Shown piece by piece: positions 1 to 6,112 of a stretch of 14,049 nt of DNA; the first letter of the stretch is position 1, and each line of letters begins with the position of its first letter. The stretch covers positions 1 through 14,049 of the forward strand of contig DATJSO010000049.1 in NCBI GenBank assembly GCA_035504075.1, read 5' to 3'. The DNA comes from DATARH01 sp035504075. Its GTDB lineage: Bacteria; Pseudomonadota; Alphaproteobacteria; ATCC43930; CGMCC-115725. Made by a program: the position numbers and the translations under genes. The notes under the pieces were generated by a model. The model saw only the letters and a program-made list of their open reading frames with translations. It searched no databases and was not told where the DNA came from.

Positions 1-1033
1 GGCTGGGCGTTCCCGGCGGCGTTCCCGACGGCGCACCGGTATAGGCGGGCGGCGCCACCCTCGGTGACTCATTCAGCACGTAATAGGGGTCGCCGCCGCT
101 CGGACTGGTGACGGTGCTCAGAAACAGTGCGGGCGGGGTGAAATTCGCCAGGTTCTGATAATTCTGCGCGGCGCCGGGGCCGGGGTTAAATGTCAGGCCG
201 CCATTGCTCTCGCCGCCGCCGACATAGACCGCGCGCGCCGAAAAATTTGCCGCGCTGGCGGTTTCGAGCGCATCGGTGTAGTTCGAAGAGACGAGCGTAT
301 CGCAGTTCGTCAACGTAACATTCGCGGTGCCGGCCGTGCCGTCGATCACAAACGCCGGCACCGTCGTCGCCGGCGCGGTGGCAATCACGCACGAACGCGG
401 ATTATCGTTCTTCGGCTCGGCGGTCGCGCTGACGCCGATCGTACCGGCGGTGGAAAACAGGATCTTGCTGAACCACATCGGCCGCGGCTGCGCGATCGTC
501 ACTTGCCAGGCGTAGTTGTTGTTTTGCCCCGTTGCCTGGCCATAGATGACGCAGATCTGGACGATATCGTCGGCGGCGCTGTAGCCTTGTTGCGCCGCCA
601 GCTGACTGCTGTAGCACTGGCCGCTCGTCGGCGCCTGCGGCGGCGGACCGGTCGAGGTGAAGGTCGCGGGGTTCAACCCGAGCCCGGCGACCGCCACCGA
701 GAATCCGGTCTGGATCGACGCGCTGTAGTCGTTGGGCGTCCCTTGGGTCAGGCTTCCCCCGAAGCCGGGATTGAGCGCGACATCCGACTGGGCGGCGGCA
801 TAGGCGGCGTGATCGGCCGCTTCCTGCATGTCGCGCTGGGTCCACTGCCACATGCCGACATCGATCGCCAGCCCGACAAAGCCCATCAGCATCGTCAGGG
901 CCAGCGCGGTCAGGACGGCGGAAAAGCCGCCGCGAGCAACGGCAAGCCGCCGAGCCTGGATGCGCCAACGCTCGAACAGCGGCGACATCGAAACCTGCCT
1001 TTTCGCCCACCGCCTGTCCATCATCGCGGCCAT
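1..1033 (-). CDS. TadG-like envelope protein, partial (C-terminus beyond left edge)
   Basis: The open frame runs leftward from an ATG at 1033 and is still open at base 2, giving at least 344 residues. The start is supported by GGAG seven bases upstream; in-frame ATGs at 1024, 1021 and 988 are alternatives. Residues 36-60 form one hydrophobic segment (SAVLTALALTMLMGFVGLAI) followed by DVGMWQWTQRDMQEAADHAA. This is the signature of the TadG/Flp-assembly N-terminal domain (PF13400 type): one N-terminal membrane anchor followed by a heptad-like segment rich in Ala, Asp and Gln. The rest is Thr/Pro/Ser/Gly/Asn-rich and probably extracytoplasmic. No von Willebrand A motif is visible in the part present. 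Such proteins are accessory factors of tight-adherence (Tad) pilus systems, but many occur outside complete tad loci. It follows the PEP-CTERM gene after 221 bp on the same strand, so it may have its own promoter or be read through from it. The family call is firm; the exact role is not. Confidence 0.8.
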   Translation of the reverse strand, partial: MAAMMDRRWAKRQVSMSPLFERWRIQARRLAVARGGFSAVLTALALTMLMGFVGLAIDVGMWQWTQRDMQEAADHAAYAAAQSDVALNPGFGGSLTQGTPNDYSASIQTGFSVAVAGLGLNPATFTSTGPPPQAPTSGQCYSSQLAAQQGYSAADDIVQICVIYGQATGQNNNYAWQVTIAQPRPMWFSKILFSTAGTIGVSATAEPKNDNPRSCVIATAPATTVPAFVIDGTAGTANVTLTNCDTLVSSNYTDALETASAANFSARAVYVGGGESNGGLTFNPGPGAAQNYQNLANFTPPALFLSTVTSPSGGDPYYVLNESPRVAPPAYTGAPSGTPPGTPS

Positions 1034-1254
1034 AGTGGCGCTCCGGGTAAAACCGGACGTAGTGATGGTCCCTCGTAAATGGTGAATGAATGGTAAAGCC
1101 TGCGGCGGGGAGTGCGGTTCGCCGGGTGCGCTCCGCGGCCAAGCAGGCACGCGACGCCGCCCGGCGCCGCGCGTGCGGCTTATGCCCGGCGTAATTTCGC
1201 CGAAGCGTTAGCGCCGGCAGACCCAGACTCTCGGATCCGCAGCCGCCTTGGCTG

Positions 1255-2490
1255 CTACACCGCCTTGCGGCGCAGACAGGCGATACCGGCAAGGCCGGCG
1301 GCAAACAGCGCGAACGAAGCCGGCTCCGGCACCCCGGCGGCCGGGTTCACCAGCGGGCCGCCGCCATAGAGCAGCTGATCGAGCGTCGTCTGCTGCGACA
1401 GGTACACCGTCTCTTCGCACGTATACTCGTCGACATCCGTCGCTCCCCCGCAGTCGAGCGGGTCGGCATTGAGATTGAAATCGCTGCCGATCGTGCCGCC
1501 GTCGGCGCCGCCCGTCGCGAGCGTCACGACCTCGCCCGCCGAGCAGCCGTAACTGTTGCCAGTCACGCAATAGAGGTCGACCGCATCGGCGGTGTCAACC
1601 AGAAGTTCGCCCGCCAGATCGCCCGTTTGAATGGCGTACAGGCCGGTCACACCGCCGCCGATGCAACCTGTGGTGTCGGCGCCGATGCATTCGGGCACAG
1701 AGAAATCGGGGCTGGAGATTACGTTTGGGAACGTGGCGACATCGTAGCTGTACGCGTCGATCGCGTCAGTCGTGGACGTGTCGGAGCCGACAAAAATCGT
1801 CGCGTTCCCGCTCGCGCTGCTGTAGGACGACGCCAGCGCGTCCAGGCCGCCGGTCGAATCGGTGACAAGCTGAAACACGGCGCCGCCGACGTCCACGTAA
1901 ACACCGGGACTGTTGCTGTTGGGCCCGGTCCCGAGGACCAGCGGAAAGCTGTTGCCGGCCCCCAGCGCAAGCGTCGCTATCGCATAGGTTTCGTTGGCCA
2001 GATTGATCGACCCGAGAGATTCGTTCGCAGTGGTGTATGGCGGCCCGCCGTTGGGCCCGAAATTGTCGAGAAGACTGTTCGTCGTGTCGACCGAATACTC
2101 AGAACCGCCGGCGGCCGTGACCGCACCCAAAGCGACAGCGCCCGTCGAGGTGTTCTCATCGCTGAGGGCCTGGCCGACCGTGCAGCCGCCAACGCCGCAG
2201 GTCGGGCTGAACGAATAATTGTCGGTCGAACTGGAGTCGGTGACCAAAACATTGCCCGCGCCGGTGCCGACGCTGCCCGATGGCCCGGCAGCGGCGGCCC
2301 CGGTATCATTAACTGGATTGTTGTCGGAAAAGCCGCAGGCGAAGGTCGAGAGGCCGAAACCCGAGGCCGACCCCGCGGCGGTCAGGGCCAATCCGCCCGT
2401 CTGCGCGCATTGCGCCAGCGCCGCCTCGGCCCAGAACAGCCCGAGCAAAACCCCCAATACGACCCCGAATGTGCGCAGCGAATGTGCCAT
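1255..2490 (-). CDS. PEP-CTERM sorting domain protein (exosortase substrate)
   Basis: This 411-residue protein has an N-terminal signal peptide (hydrophobic residues 8-20, cleavage probably after AEAALA near residue 26). The C-terminus is a textbook PEP-CTERM tail: VPEP at 387-390, a hydrophobic helix at about 391-406, then a basic end (LRRKAV). In known systems an exosortase in the inner membrane recognises this tail and the protein goes to the cell surface or exopolysaccharide matrix. The central region is rich in Gly, Ala, Ser, Thr and Asp, has about ten Cys, and has no Lys, Arg or His from residue 7 to the tail. No catalytic domain is recognised. The ATG at 2490 is chosen over an in-frame ATG at 2541 because it opens directly onto a signal peptide, has GAGTAGAG eight bases upstream, and lies downstream of the sigma-54-type promoter that the longer reading would overlap. 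The flanking genes are Tad-type. The PEP-CTERM call is firm; the biological role is unknown. Confidence 0.88.
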   Translation of the reverse strand: MAHSLRTFGVVLGVLLGLFWAEAALAQCAQTGGLALTAAGSASGFGLSTFACGFSDNNPVNDTGAAAAGPSGSVGTGAGNVLVTDSSSTDNYSFSPTCGVGGCTVGQALSDENTSTGAVALGAVTAAGGSEYSVDTTNSLLDNFGPNGGPPYTTANESLGSINLANETYAIATLALGAGNSFPLVLGTGPNSNSPGVYVDVGGAVFQLVTDSTGGLDALASSYSSASGNATIFVGSDTSTTDAIDAYSYDVATFPNVISSPDFSVPECIGADTTGCIGGGVTGLYAIQTGDLAGELLVDTADAVDLYCVTGNSYGCSAGEVVTLATGGADGGTIGSDFNLNADPLDCGGATDVDEYTCEETVYLSQQTTLDQLLYGGGPLVNPAAGVPEPASFALFAAGLAGIACLRRKAV

Positions 2491-2525
2491 TGCAAGCGCT
2501 CTACTCGTCCCCCGTCGGTATACAC

Positions 2526-2540
2526 GCAAAAATGGTGCCA
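2526..2540 (-). promoter_or_regulatory. Probable sigma-54 (-24/-12) promoter of the PEP-CTERM gene
   Basis: Read on the minus strand the site is TGGCACCATTTTTGC. The sigma-54 consensus is TGGCACG, four bases, then TTGC. The only mismatch in the conserved positions is C for G at position 7. The invariant GG and GC doublets are exactly ten bases apart. Transcription would start about 12 bases beyond the GC, near 2514, leaving a leader of about 25 bases before the ATG at 2490. PEP-CTERM systems are commonly accompanied by the PrsK/PrsR pair, whose response regulator has a sigma-54 interaction domain, so the site type fits the gene. Start-site mapping has not been seen. Confidence 0.72.
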
Positions 2541-2605
2541 TGATGGTTAATTTTTATGCGATCAAGGCGTTACGCTCCAATCTGCGGGGCGTCGGACGGC
2601 GGCGG

Positions 2606-2622
2606 TGTAAATTTTTCCGACA
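2606..2622. promoter_or_regulatory. Putative activator-binding element, copy 1 (17 bp)
   Basis: The element is TGTAAATTTTTCCGACA, with TGT and ACA at its ends forming a short dyad. A copy with three mismatches lies at 2737-2753. It is centred about 75 bp upstream of the -24 box, a normal distance for an NtrC-type enhancer site, and is AT-rich within GC-rich surroundings. The sequence repeat is seen; the binding role is inferred. Confidence 0.45.
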
Positions 2623-2736
2623 GTTGGCGACGCGATTTTCGCCACGGTTTGCCAATCGTCGTTCGTTCGGCGCGAAATCGCGTTACGATTCATCAAGAAC
2701 CCATAGCCGGTCGCCGATCTCGCCAGACGCGCCGAG

Positions 2737-2753
2737 TGTAAGATTTTCCGACG
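2737..2753. promoter_or_regulatory. Putative activator-binding element, copy 2 (17 bp)
   Basis: The element is TGTAAGATTTTCCGACG. It matches 14 of 17 bases of the copy at 2606-2622 in the same orientation, 131 bp apart. The last base breaks the TGT...ACA dyad seen in copy 1. It lies about 200 bp upstream of the -24 box of the PEP-CTERM gene, within range for DNA looping to a sigma-54 promoter. Its function is inferred from the repetition and position only. Confidence 0.4.
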
Positions 2754-2820
2754 CCGCTCCGCCGGGCGCGGCGGTGCAGGCGGCGTGTTCGGCGCTCGAT
2801 GGCCGGACGCAGACGCAAAT

Positions 2821-2844
2821 GCCGCGGACCCGTCGGTCCGCGGC
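2821..2844 (-). terminator. Hairpin terminator after the TadE-TadE-TadG operon
   Basis: This is a perfect 10-bp stem (GCCGCGGACC with its complement) around the four-base loop CGTC. It begins about 54 bases downstream of the stop codon of the von Willebrand A gene on the minus strand. In that direction it is followed by ATTTGCG, only a weak T-tract, so termination may be partial or factor-assisted. It separates the Tad-type operon from the promoter region of the PEP-CTERM gene. Confidence 0.55.
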
Positions 2845-2897
2845 ATCGGCGTCGGAAATTGTGCGCTCCGCCGCCGCTAAAAGGCGGCGCAGCGCGC

Positions 2898-4499
2898 TCA
2901 ACTGGCGGGGATCAGGTGCGGCAATCCGCCAGCACTGCCGGCGGTCGCGCCGGTGCCGCCGATGATCACGTTGGCGATCGATTCAAAAATCTGATTGACG
3001 CTCGCAAACGTCGGATTCGCCGGCGACGGGCAGGCGTTGCTGCCCGACGAATTGGCGTCCGAGTAGAAGAATTGCGGCGAGGATGCGGTGCCGTTGCCGA
3101 CGCTCGCCATGTCCATCATCACCGTGCACGGCGAGATCAGGTAAGACCCGGTATCGGTATTGCAGCCGGCCGGGTTACCGTTGGCGTTGGTTGTCTCTTC
3201 GCCGTAACCCAGGATGATGACGGTGATGCCGTCGTTCTGGGCGATGCGCGAGGCCGCCAGCGCCTGGTGGCACTCGTCGTGGCCGGCGGTAAACGTATTA
3301 TTGGTCGTCGGATCGGTGATGCTGTAGCCCGACGGCATCGAGGCGCTGGAGTTGGCGTCGCCGTCGCTGAGCACCACCAGATACTTGGCCGCACCGGTGC
3401 GGCCGTCGTTGTACAGGATCGCGGTTGCCTCCTGCATCGCCGGCGCGAGGGAGGTGCCGGCGCCGCCATACGCCGTCAGCCCGGCGCATGAGCCGCTGTT
3501 GCCGTAGGCCGAGACGACCAGATCGTCGCTCGTGTTGAGCGTGCCCGAATTTGTCTTGAAATTGCCGTCGAACCCGCCGCCGGAGGCCAGGCTGCTGCCG
3601 GTCGGGTAGATCAGATAGAAGGGACCGGCCGCCTTCGCGCTGCCGCTCGGCGCGACGGTCGCGTAATAGGGCGATGTGGCGCTCGCCGAGCTGCTGCCGG
3701 TGCTGCTGTAGCCGGTGCCATATTGCGCAATGTTGCTGGATGAGGGCGAACCGCCGGAGCAGTATTCCTTGGCCGCATCGGCCGCGGTTCTCACCCCGGG
3801 GAACGTCATCAGCCCGACGGTGGCGCCGCCGCTGCCGTTGCTCGGCGCGGTCAGGTCGGTCAGCAGCGACTGCACGCCCAACATCGCGCACTGCTCATTG
3901 GTCTTGTTGGCGCAGCTCGGATCGCTGGTGCTGTTGGCCGACGAGCCCATCGACTGCGTCGTGTCGACGAGGACCATGACGTCGGCTTCCTGCGACAAGC
4001 CGCCGCAGCCGGAGCAGGTGCTGCTGCCGGTGTTGCCGATCGCATACGAGGTCGCTGACACCGGCAGCGTGTGGATGCCGAGCAGCGGCCCGAAATAGGC
4101 CGGCACGTTCGCCGTCTCGGTTACTTTGATGCCGTTGGGGCTGGTGGAGTTCGCGCTGCAGGTCGAGCCGGTCGGGCCGGTGCAGCTGACCGCCGTCGGG
4201 CTGGCCGTAACGCTGATGAGGCTTAGCGCATTCTTGTCGCCGGAAGCGGCGCTCCAGGTCGTCGCAGCCGTCTGCGCATTGGTGGCAGTGCCGCCGTTGT
4301 ATATCGTCATCGCGCCGGCCAGCGCCGCTGCGTCCGCTGAACTTTGCAGCTGACGCTGCACGCGATACGCATTGCCGAGGTCGACCGTGATCGCGCCGAA
4401 CCCGACGAGCATCATCGTCGCGAGCGCCGCAAAGACAAACGTGGCGCCGTTCTGATCGCGCCGCAAACGGCGCAAGAACGGCTTAAGGCGCGTGCTCAT
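2898..4499 (-). CDS. TadG-like protein with von Willebrand A domain
   Basis: This 533-residue protein starts at ATG 4499, with GGAG eight bases upstream, and overlaps the TGA of the preceding TadE gene in ATGA. Residues about 19-44 form one membrane segment followed by DLGNAYRVQRQLQSSADAAA, the TadG N-terminal pattern (PF13400). A von Willebrand A domain spans about residues 172-515. Its metal site (MIDAS) reads DTTQS at 179-183, where DxSxS is usual. A Thr in GAGTSLAPAM near 348 and the Asp of SDGDAN near 377 supply the other ligands. A Ser/Gly/Thr-rich insert with several Cys lies between the first two motifs. Such proteins are anchored in the inner membrane with the A domain outside the cytoplasm, and are thought to assist Tad pilus assembly or adhesion. 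It is the last gene of a three-gene operon and is followed by a hairpin. Membership of the family is firm; the partner is unknown. Confidence 0.85.
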   Translation of the reverse strand: MSTRLKPFLRRLRRDQNGATFVFAALATMMLVGFGAITVDLGNAYRVQRQLQSSADAAALAGAMTIYNGGTATNAQTAATTWSAASGDKNALSLISVTASPTAVSCTGPTGSTCSANSTSPNGIKVTETANVPAYFGPLLGIHTLPVSATSYAIGNTGSSTCSGCGGLSQEADVMVLVDTTQSMGSSANSTSDPSCANKTNEQCAMLGVQSLLTDLTAPSNGSGGATVGLMTFPGVRTAADAAKEYCSGGSPSSSNIAQYGTGYSSTGSSSASATSPYYATVAPSGSAKAAGPFYLIYPTGSSLASGGGFDGNFKTNSGTLNTSDDLVVSAYGNSGSCAGLTAYGGAGTSLAPAMQEATAILYNDGRTGAAKYLVVLSDGDANSSASMPSGYSITDPTTNNTFTAGHDECHQALAASRIAQNDGITVIILGYGEETTNANGNPAGCNTDTGSYLISPCTVMMDMASVGNGTASSPQFFYSDANSSGSNACPSPANPTFASVNQIFESIANVIIGGTGATAGSAGGLPHLIPAS

Positions 4500-4990
4500 T
4501 CTATCATCTCCGTGGCAGTAGAGGTCAGTAGACAGCTCGGCAGGTAGTTGTGGCCCATGACGACGACGCTGCAGGGATAGGTCGCCGTGACGGTGGCGCC
4601 GGCGGCTACGGGCGCGCCGGAGAGCGCCGATTTGCACGCGCTGTCAGTCGTGCAGGCCGTGCCGTTCACCGTTATCGTGATCGATAGCTGGCCCGTGCTG
4701 AGGGCCGGCGCCGCGCCTTCGAGCGCGCTCACCGCATCGCTGTAGGGCGTCGAATCGTTGAGGCTGGACGCCAGCTGCCGTGCGCCGGTGCGTACCCCCT
4801 GGGTCAGCGCCGCGTATTGATACAGACCGAGCGCGAAAAAAGCGCCGCCGATCAACAGGAAGCACAAGACCGGCGCCAGCAGCGCAAATTCGACCGCGGT
4901 GTTCGCGGCCGCATCGCGCCGCAGCGCAGCCGGATCGCGCCGCATCCTTCGCGATCCTCGATCATCGATCGGCTGTGCCCTGGCAGTCAT
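4496..4990 (-). CDS. TadE-like pseudopilin, second copy
   Basis: This 164-residue protein is of the TadE family (PF07811). A basic cytoplasmic stretch leads into NTAVEFALLAPVLCFLLIGG (about residues 30-49), the conserved TadE membrane segment with Glu at 34. In prepilin-like TadE proteins cleavage precedes the Glu by five residues; here the residue before that point is Ala29, not Gly. The C-terminal half carries paired Cys (TAC, SAC) and a VMGHNYLPSC block that is almost the same as in the upstream TadE gene, so the two arose by duplication. The ATG at 4990 is chosen because it overlaps the upstream stop codon in TGATG, which suggests translational coupling; an ATG at 4945 is an alternative. 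The 3' end overlaps the von Willebrand A gene by four bases. Confidence 0.82.
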   Translation of the reverse strand: MTARAQPIDDRGSRRMRRDPAALRRDAAANTAVEFALLAPVLCFLLIGGAFFALGLYQYAALTQGVRTGARQLASSLNDSTPYSDAVSALEGAAPALSTGQLSITITVNGTACTTDSACKSALSGAPVAAGATVTATYPCSVVVMGHNYLPSCLLTSTATEMIE

Positions 4991-5472
4991 CACTCCACCA
5001 TTTGCGTTGTCGTCGTCGTCAACTGGCAGCCGGGCAGGAAATTGTGGCCCATCACGCTGACGCATAGCGAATAAGTGGCGGTTACCGTCACCGCGTCCCC
5101 GGCCGCACTGTTCAAAGCATTATTGCAGGCCGTGTTATCGGCGGCGGTGCTGCTGTTCGTCGTGCTGTTGCATGCGGTGGAGCTGCTGTTGACGTAGACA
5201 TACCAGTTCAGGTTGCTCTGGTTCAGATTGGCTGTGGCGTTCTGCAGAAAGCTTATTGCGTTACTGTAGCCCTGACTCGGATAGGCGCTGCTCTGCGCCA
5301 GCACACGGGCAGCCACCCGCACGCCTTCGGTCAGATCGACGAAATTGTTCAGCGCGGAGCCGAACGAGACGAGGCCGATCAGCATGAATGACAGGATCGG
5401 CAGGACGAGCGCGAACTCGACTGCGGCAATCCCGGTGTCATGTCCGATAATATTAAGCAAACGCCGTTTCAT
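4990..5472 (-). CDS. TadE-like pseudopilin, first copy
   Basis: This 160-residue TadE family protein (PF07811) is the first gene of the Tad-type operon. Residues 14-20 read GIAAVEF: Gly, four residues, Glu, Phe, which matches the class of site cut by the Tad prepilin peptidase. A membrane segment runs to about residue 38, followed by NNFVDLTEGVRVAARVLAQ. The extracytoplasmic part is rich in Asn, Ser and Thr, has four Cys, and ends with VMGHNFLPGC and a Thr-rich tail, as in the next gene. The ATG at 5472 is preferred to a GTG at 5517 because it leaves a normal short basic leader (MKRRLLNIIGHD); its ribosome-binding site is weak (CGGAAC). TadE proteins are minor, pseudopilin-like components of Tad secretion systems. 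The ATPase, secretin and major pilin genes are not in the window. Confidence 0.82.
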   Translation of the reverse strand: MKRRLLNIIGHDTGIAAVEFALVLPILSFMLIGLVSFGSALNNFVDLTEGVRVAARVLAQSSAYPSQGYSNAISFLQNATANLNQSNLNWYVYVNSSSTACNSTTNSSTAADNTACNNALNSAAGDAVTVTATYSLCVSVMGHNFLPGCQLTTTTTQMVE

Positions 5473-5752
5473 GTTCCGGTAGCTCTGAAAAAGTGCCAAG
5501 CGGCGCGATTTTGACACCGCAGCCGCGCGTCACCGCGCCGCCGCCGGCGTTTTGCAAAAAGGTAGATCTTTGGCACGAGAACGCGGCATCGTCGGCTCAA
5601 CGCGGTCGAAATTTCAAATGTGCGACCCGAAGATGGCGCCACCGCCCTAAATCAATCGTAAACCGGACGCCCTCGGAACCCCATTATCATTTAAGATTAA
5701 TGGCGCATTTTAAAAAAATTGCGGTGATTGCCGCCGCCGGTCTTGATTTTTC
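5473..5752. other. Intergenic region upstream of the TadE operon
   Basis: No convincing gene was found here. The right half (about 5590-5720) is distinctly AT-richer than its surroundings and probably carries the promoter of the TadE-TadE-TadG operon, but no sigma-70 or sigma-54 site could be assigned with confidence. A TGGCAC on the minus strand at about 5492-5497 lacks the matching -12 element. Confidence 0.4.
5712..5734 (-). terminator. Possible weak terminator downstream of the small membrane ORF
   Basis: On the minus strand a four-base-pair stem (GCGG with CCGC, 5721-5734) is followed after two A bases by seven T (5712-5718). It lies about 20 bases after the stop of the ORF at 5753-5977. 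The stem is short, so this is only a candidate; the T-run is the clearest part. Confidence 0.25.
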
Positions 5753-5977
5753 TTAGGAAATCTCGTGCTGCGCGAGGTCGGCCGCCGGCGTGGCCGGAAA
5801 CGCCCGCCGCTCCCGAGCGCCGAACCGGCGTTCGACGGTAACATCATGCCGAAGGCGCTGGTGTCGAATGCCGCCGCGCAGCCGCCGCCGCGCACGCCAG
5901 AAATCGATCGCCACGCCGACGAGGATCGAGGCCAGCCATCCCGAACAGACGAGCATTGCCGAGCCGAAATCGCCCAT
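5753..5977 (-). CDS. Possible small single-helix membrane protein
   Basis: The frame encodes 74 residues from ATG 5977. Residues 6-26 form one good hydrophobic helix (GSAMLVCSGWLASILVGVAI), followed by DFWRARRRLRGG, a positively charged stretch that would stay in the cytoplasm. The tail is Arg-rich and has no recognised domain. Third codon positions are strongly G/C in the first 45 codons, as in the real genes around it, which argues for coding. Against it, there is no clear ribosome-binding site, and no family is recognised. It stands alone between the hydrolase gene and the Tad-type operon, all on the minus strand. No function is proposed. Confidence 0.42.
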   Translation of the reverse strand: MGDFGSAMLVCSGWLASILVGVAIDFWRARRRLRGGIRHQRLRHDVTVERRFGARERRAFPATPAADLAQHEIS

Positions 5978-6112
5978 GATTGTCACTTGCTGTCGCGGTC
6001 CTACGGGAGAATGCACGAGATCTGTAACCGCGAGATTAATGTACTTGGCTCTTTTGCCGCGTCGCAGCGGAAATTTTGCCAGGCCGGTCTGATAGGCCCG
6101 TCCCAGTCCCGC

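Noticed and set aside
1239..1257. Six-base-pair hairpin at the stop codon of the PEP-CTERM gene
   Set aside because: The stem includes the stop codon region and there is no T-tract; not distinguishable from chance.
402..1304. 300-codon minus-strand open frame
   Set aside because: It overlaps the TadG-like gene in another frame and is Arg-rich with no domain; the alternative frame has a membrane anchor, family pattern and ribosome-binding site.
1627..2550. 307-codon plus-strand open frame
   Set aside because: Antisense to the PEP-CTERM gene, whose signal peptide and sorting tail are clear; composition is that of a shadow frame.
5573..5592. TTGGCACGAG on the plus strand resembling a sigma-54 -24 box
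   Set aside because: No TTGC at the required distance, and no plus-strand gene follows it.
5690..5704. TTAA-rich stretch resembling a CtrA site
   Set aside because: The spacing between TTAA halves is two bases, not seven.
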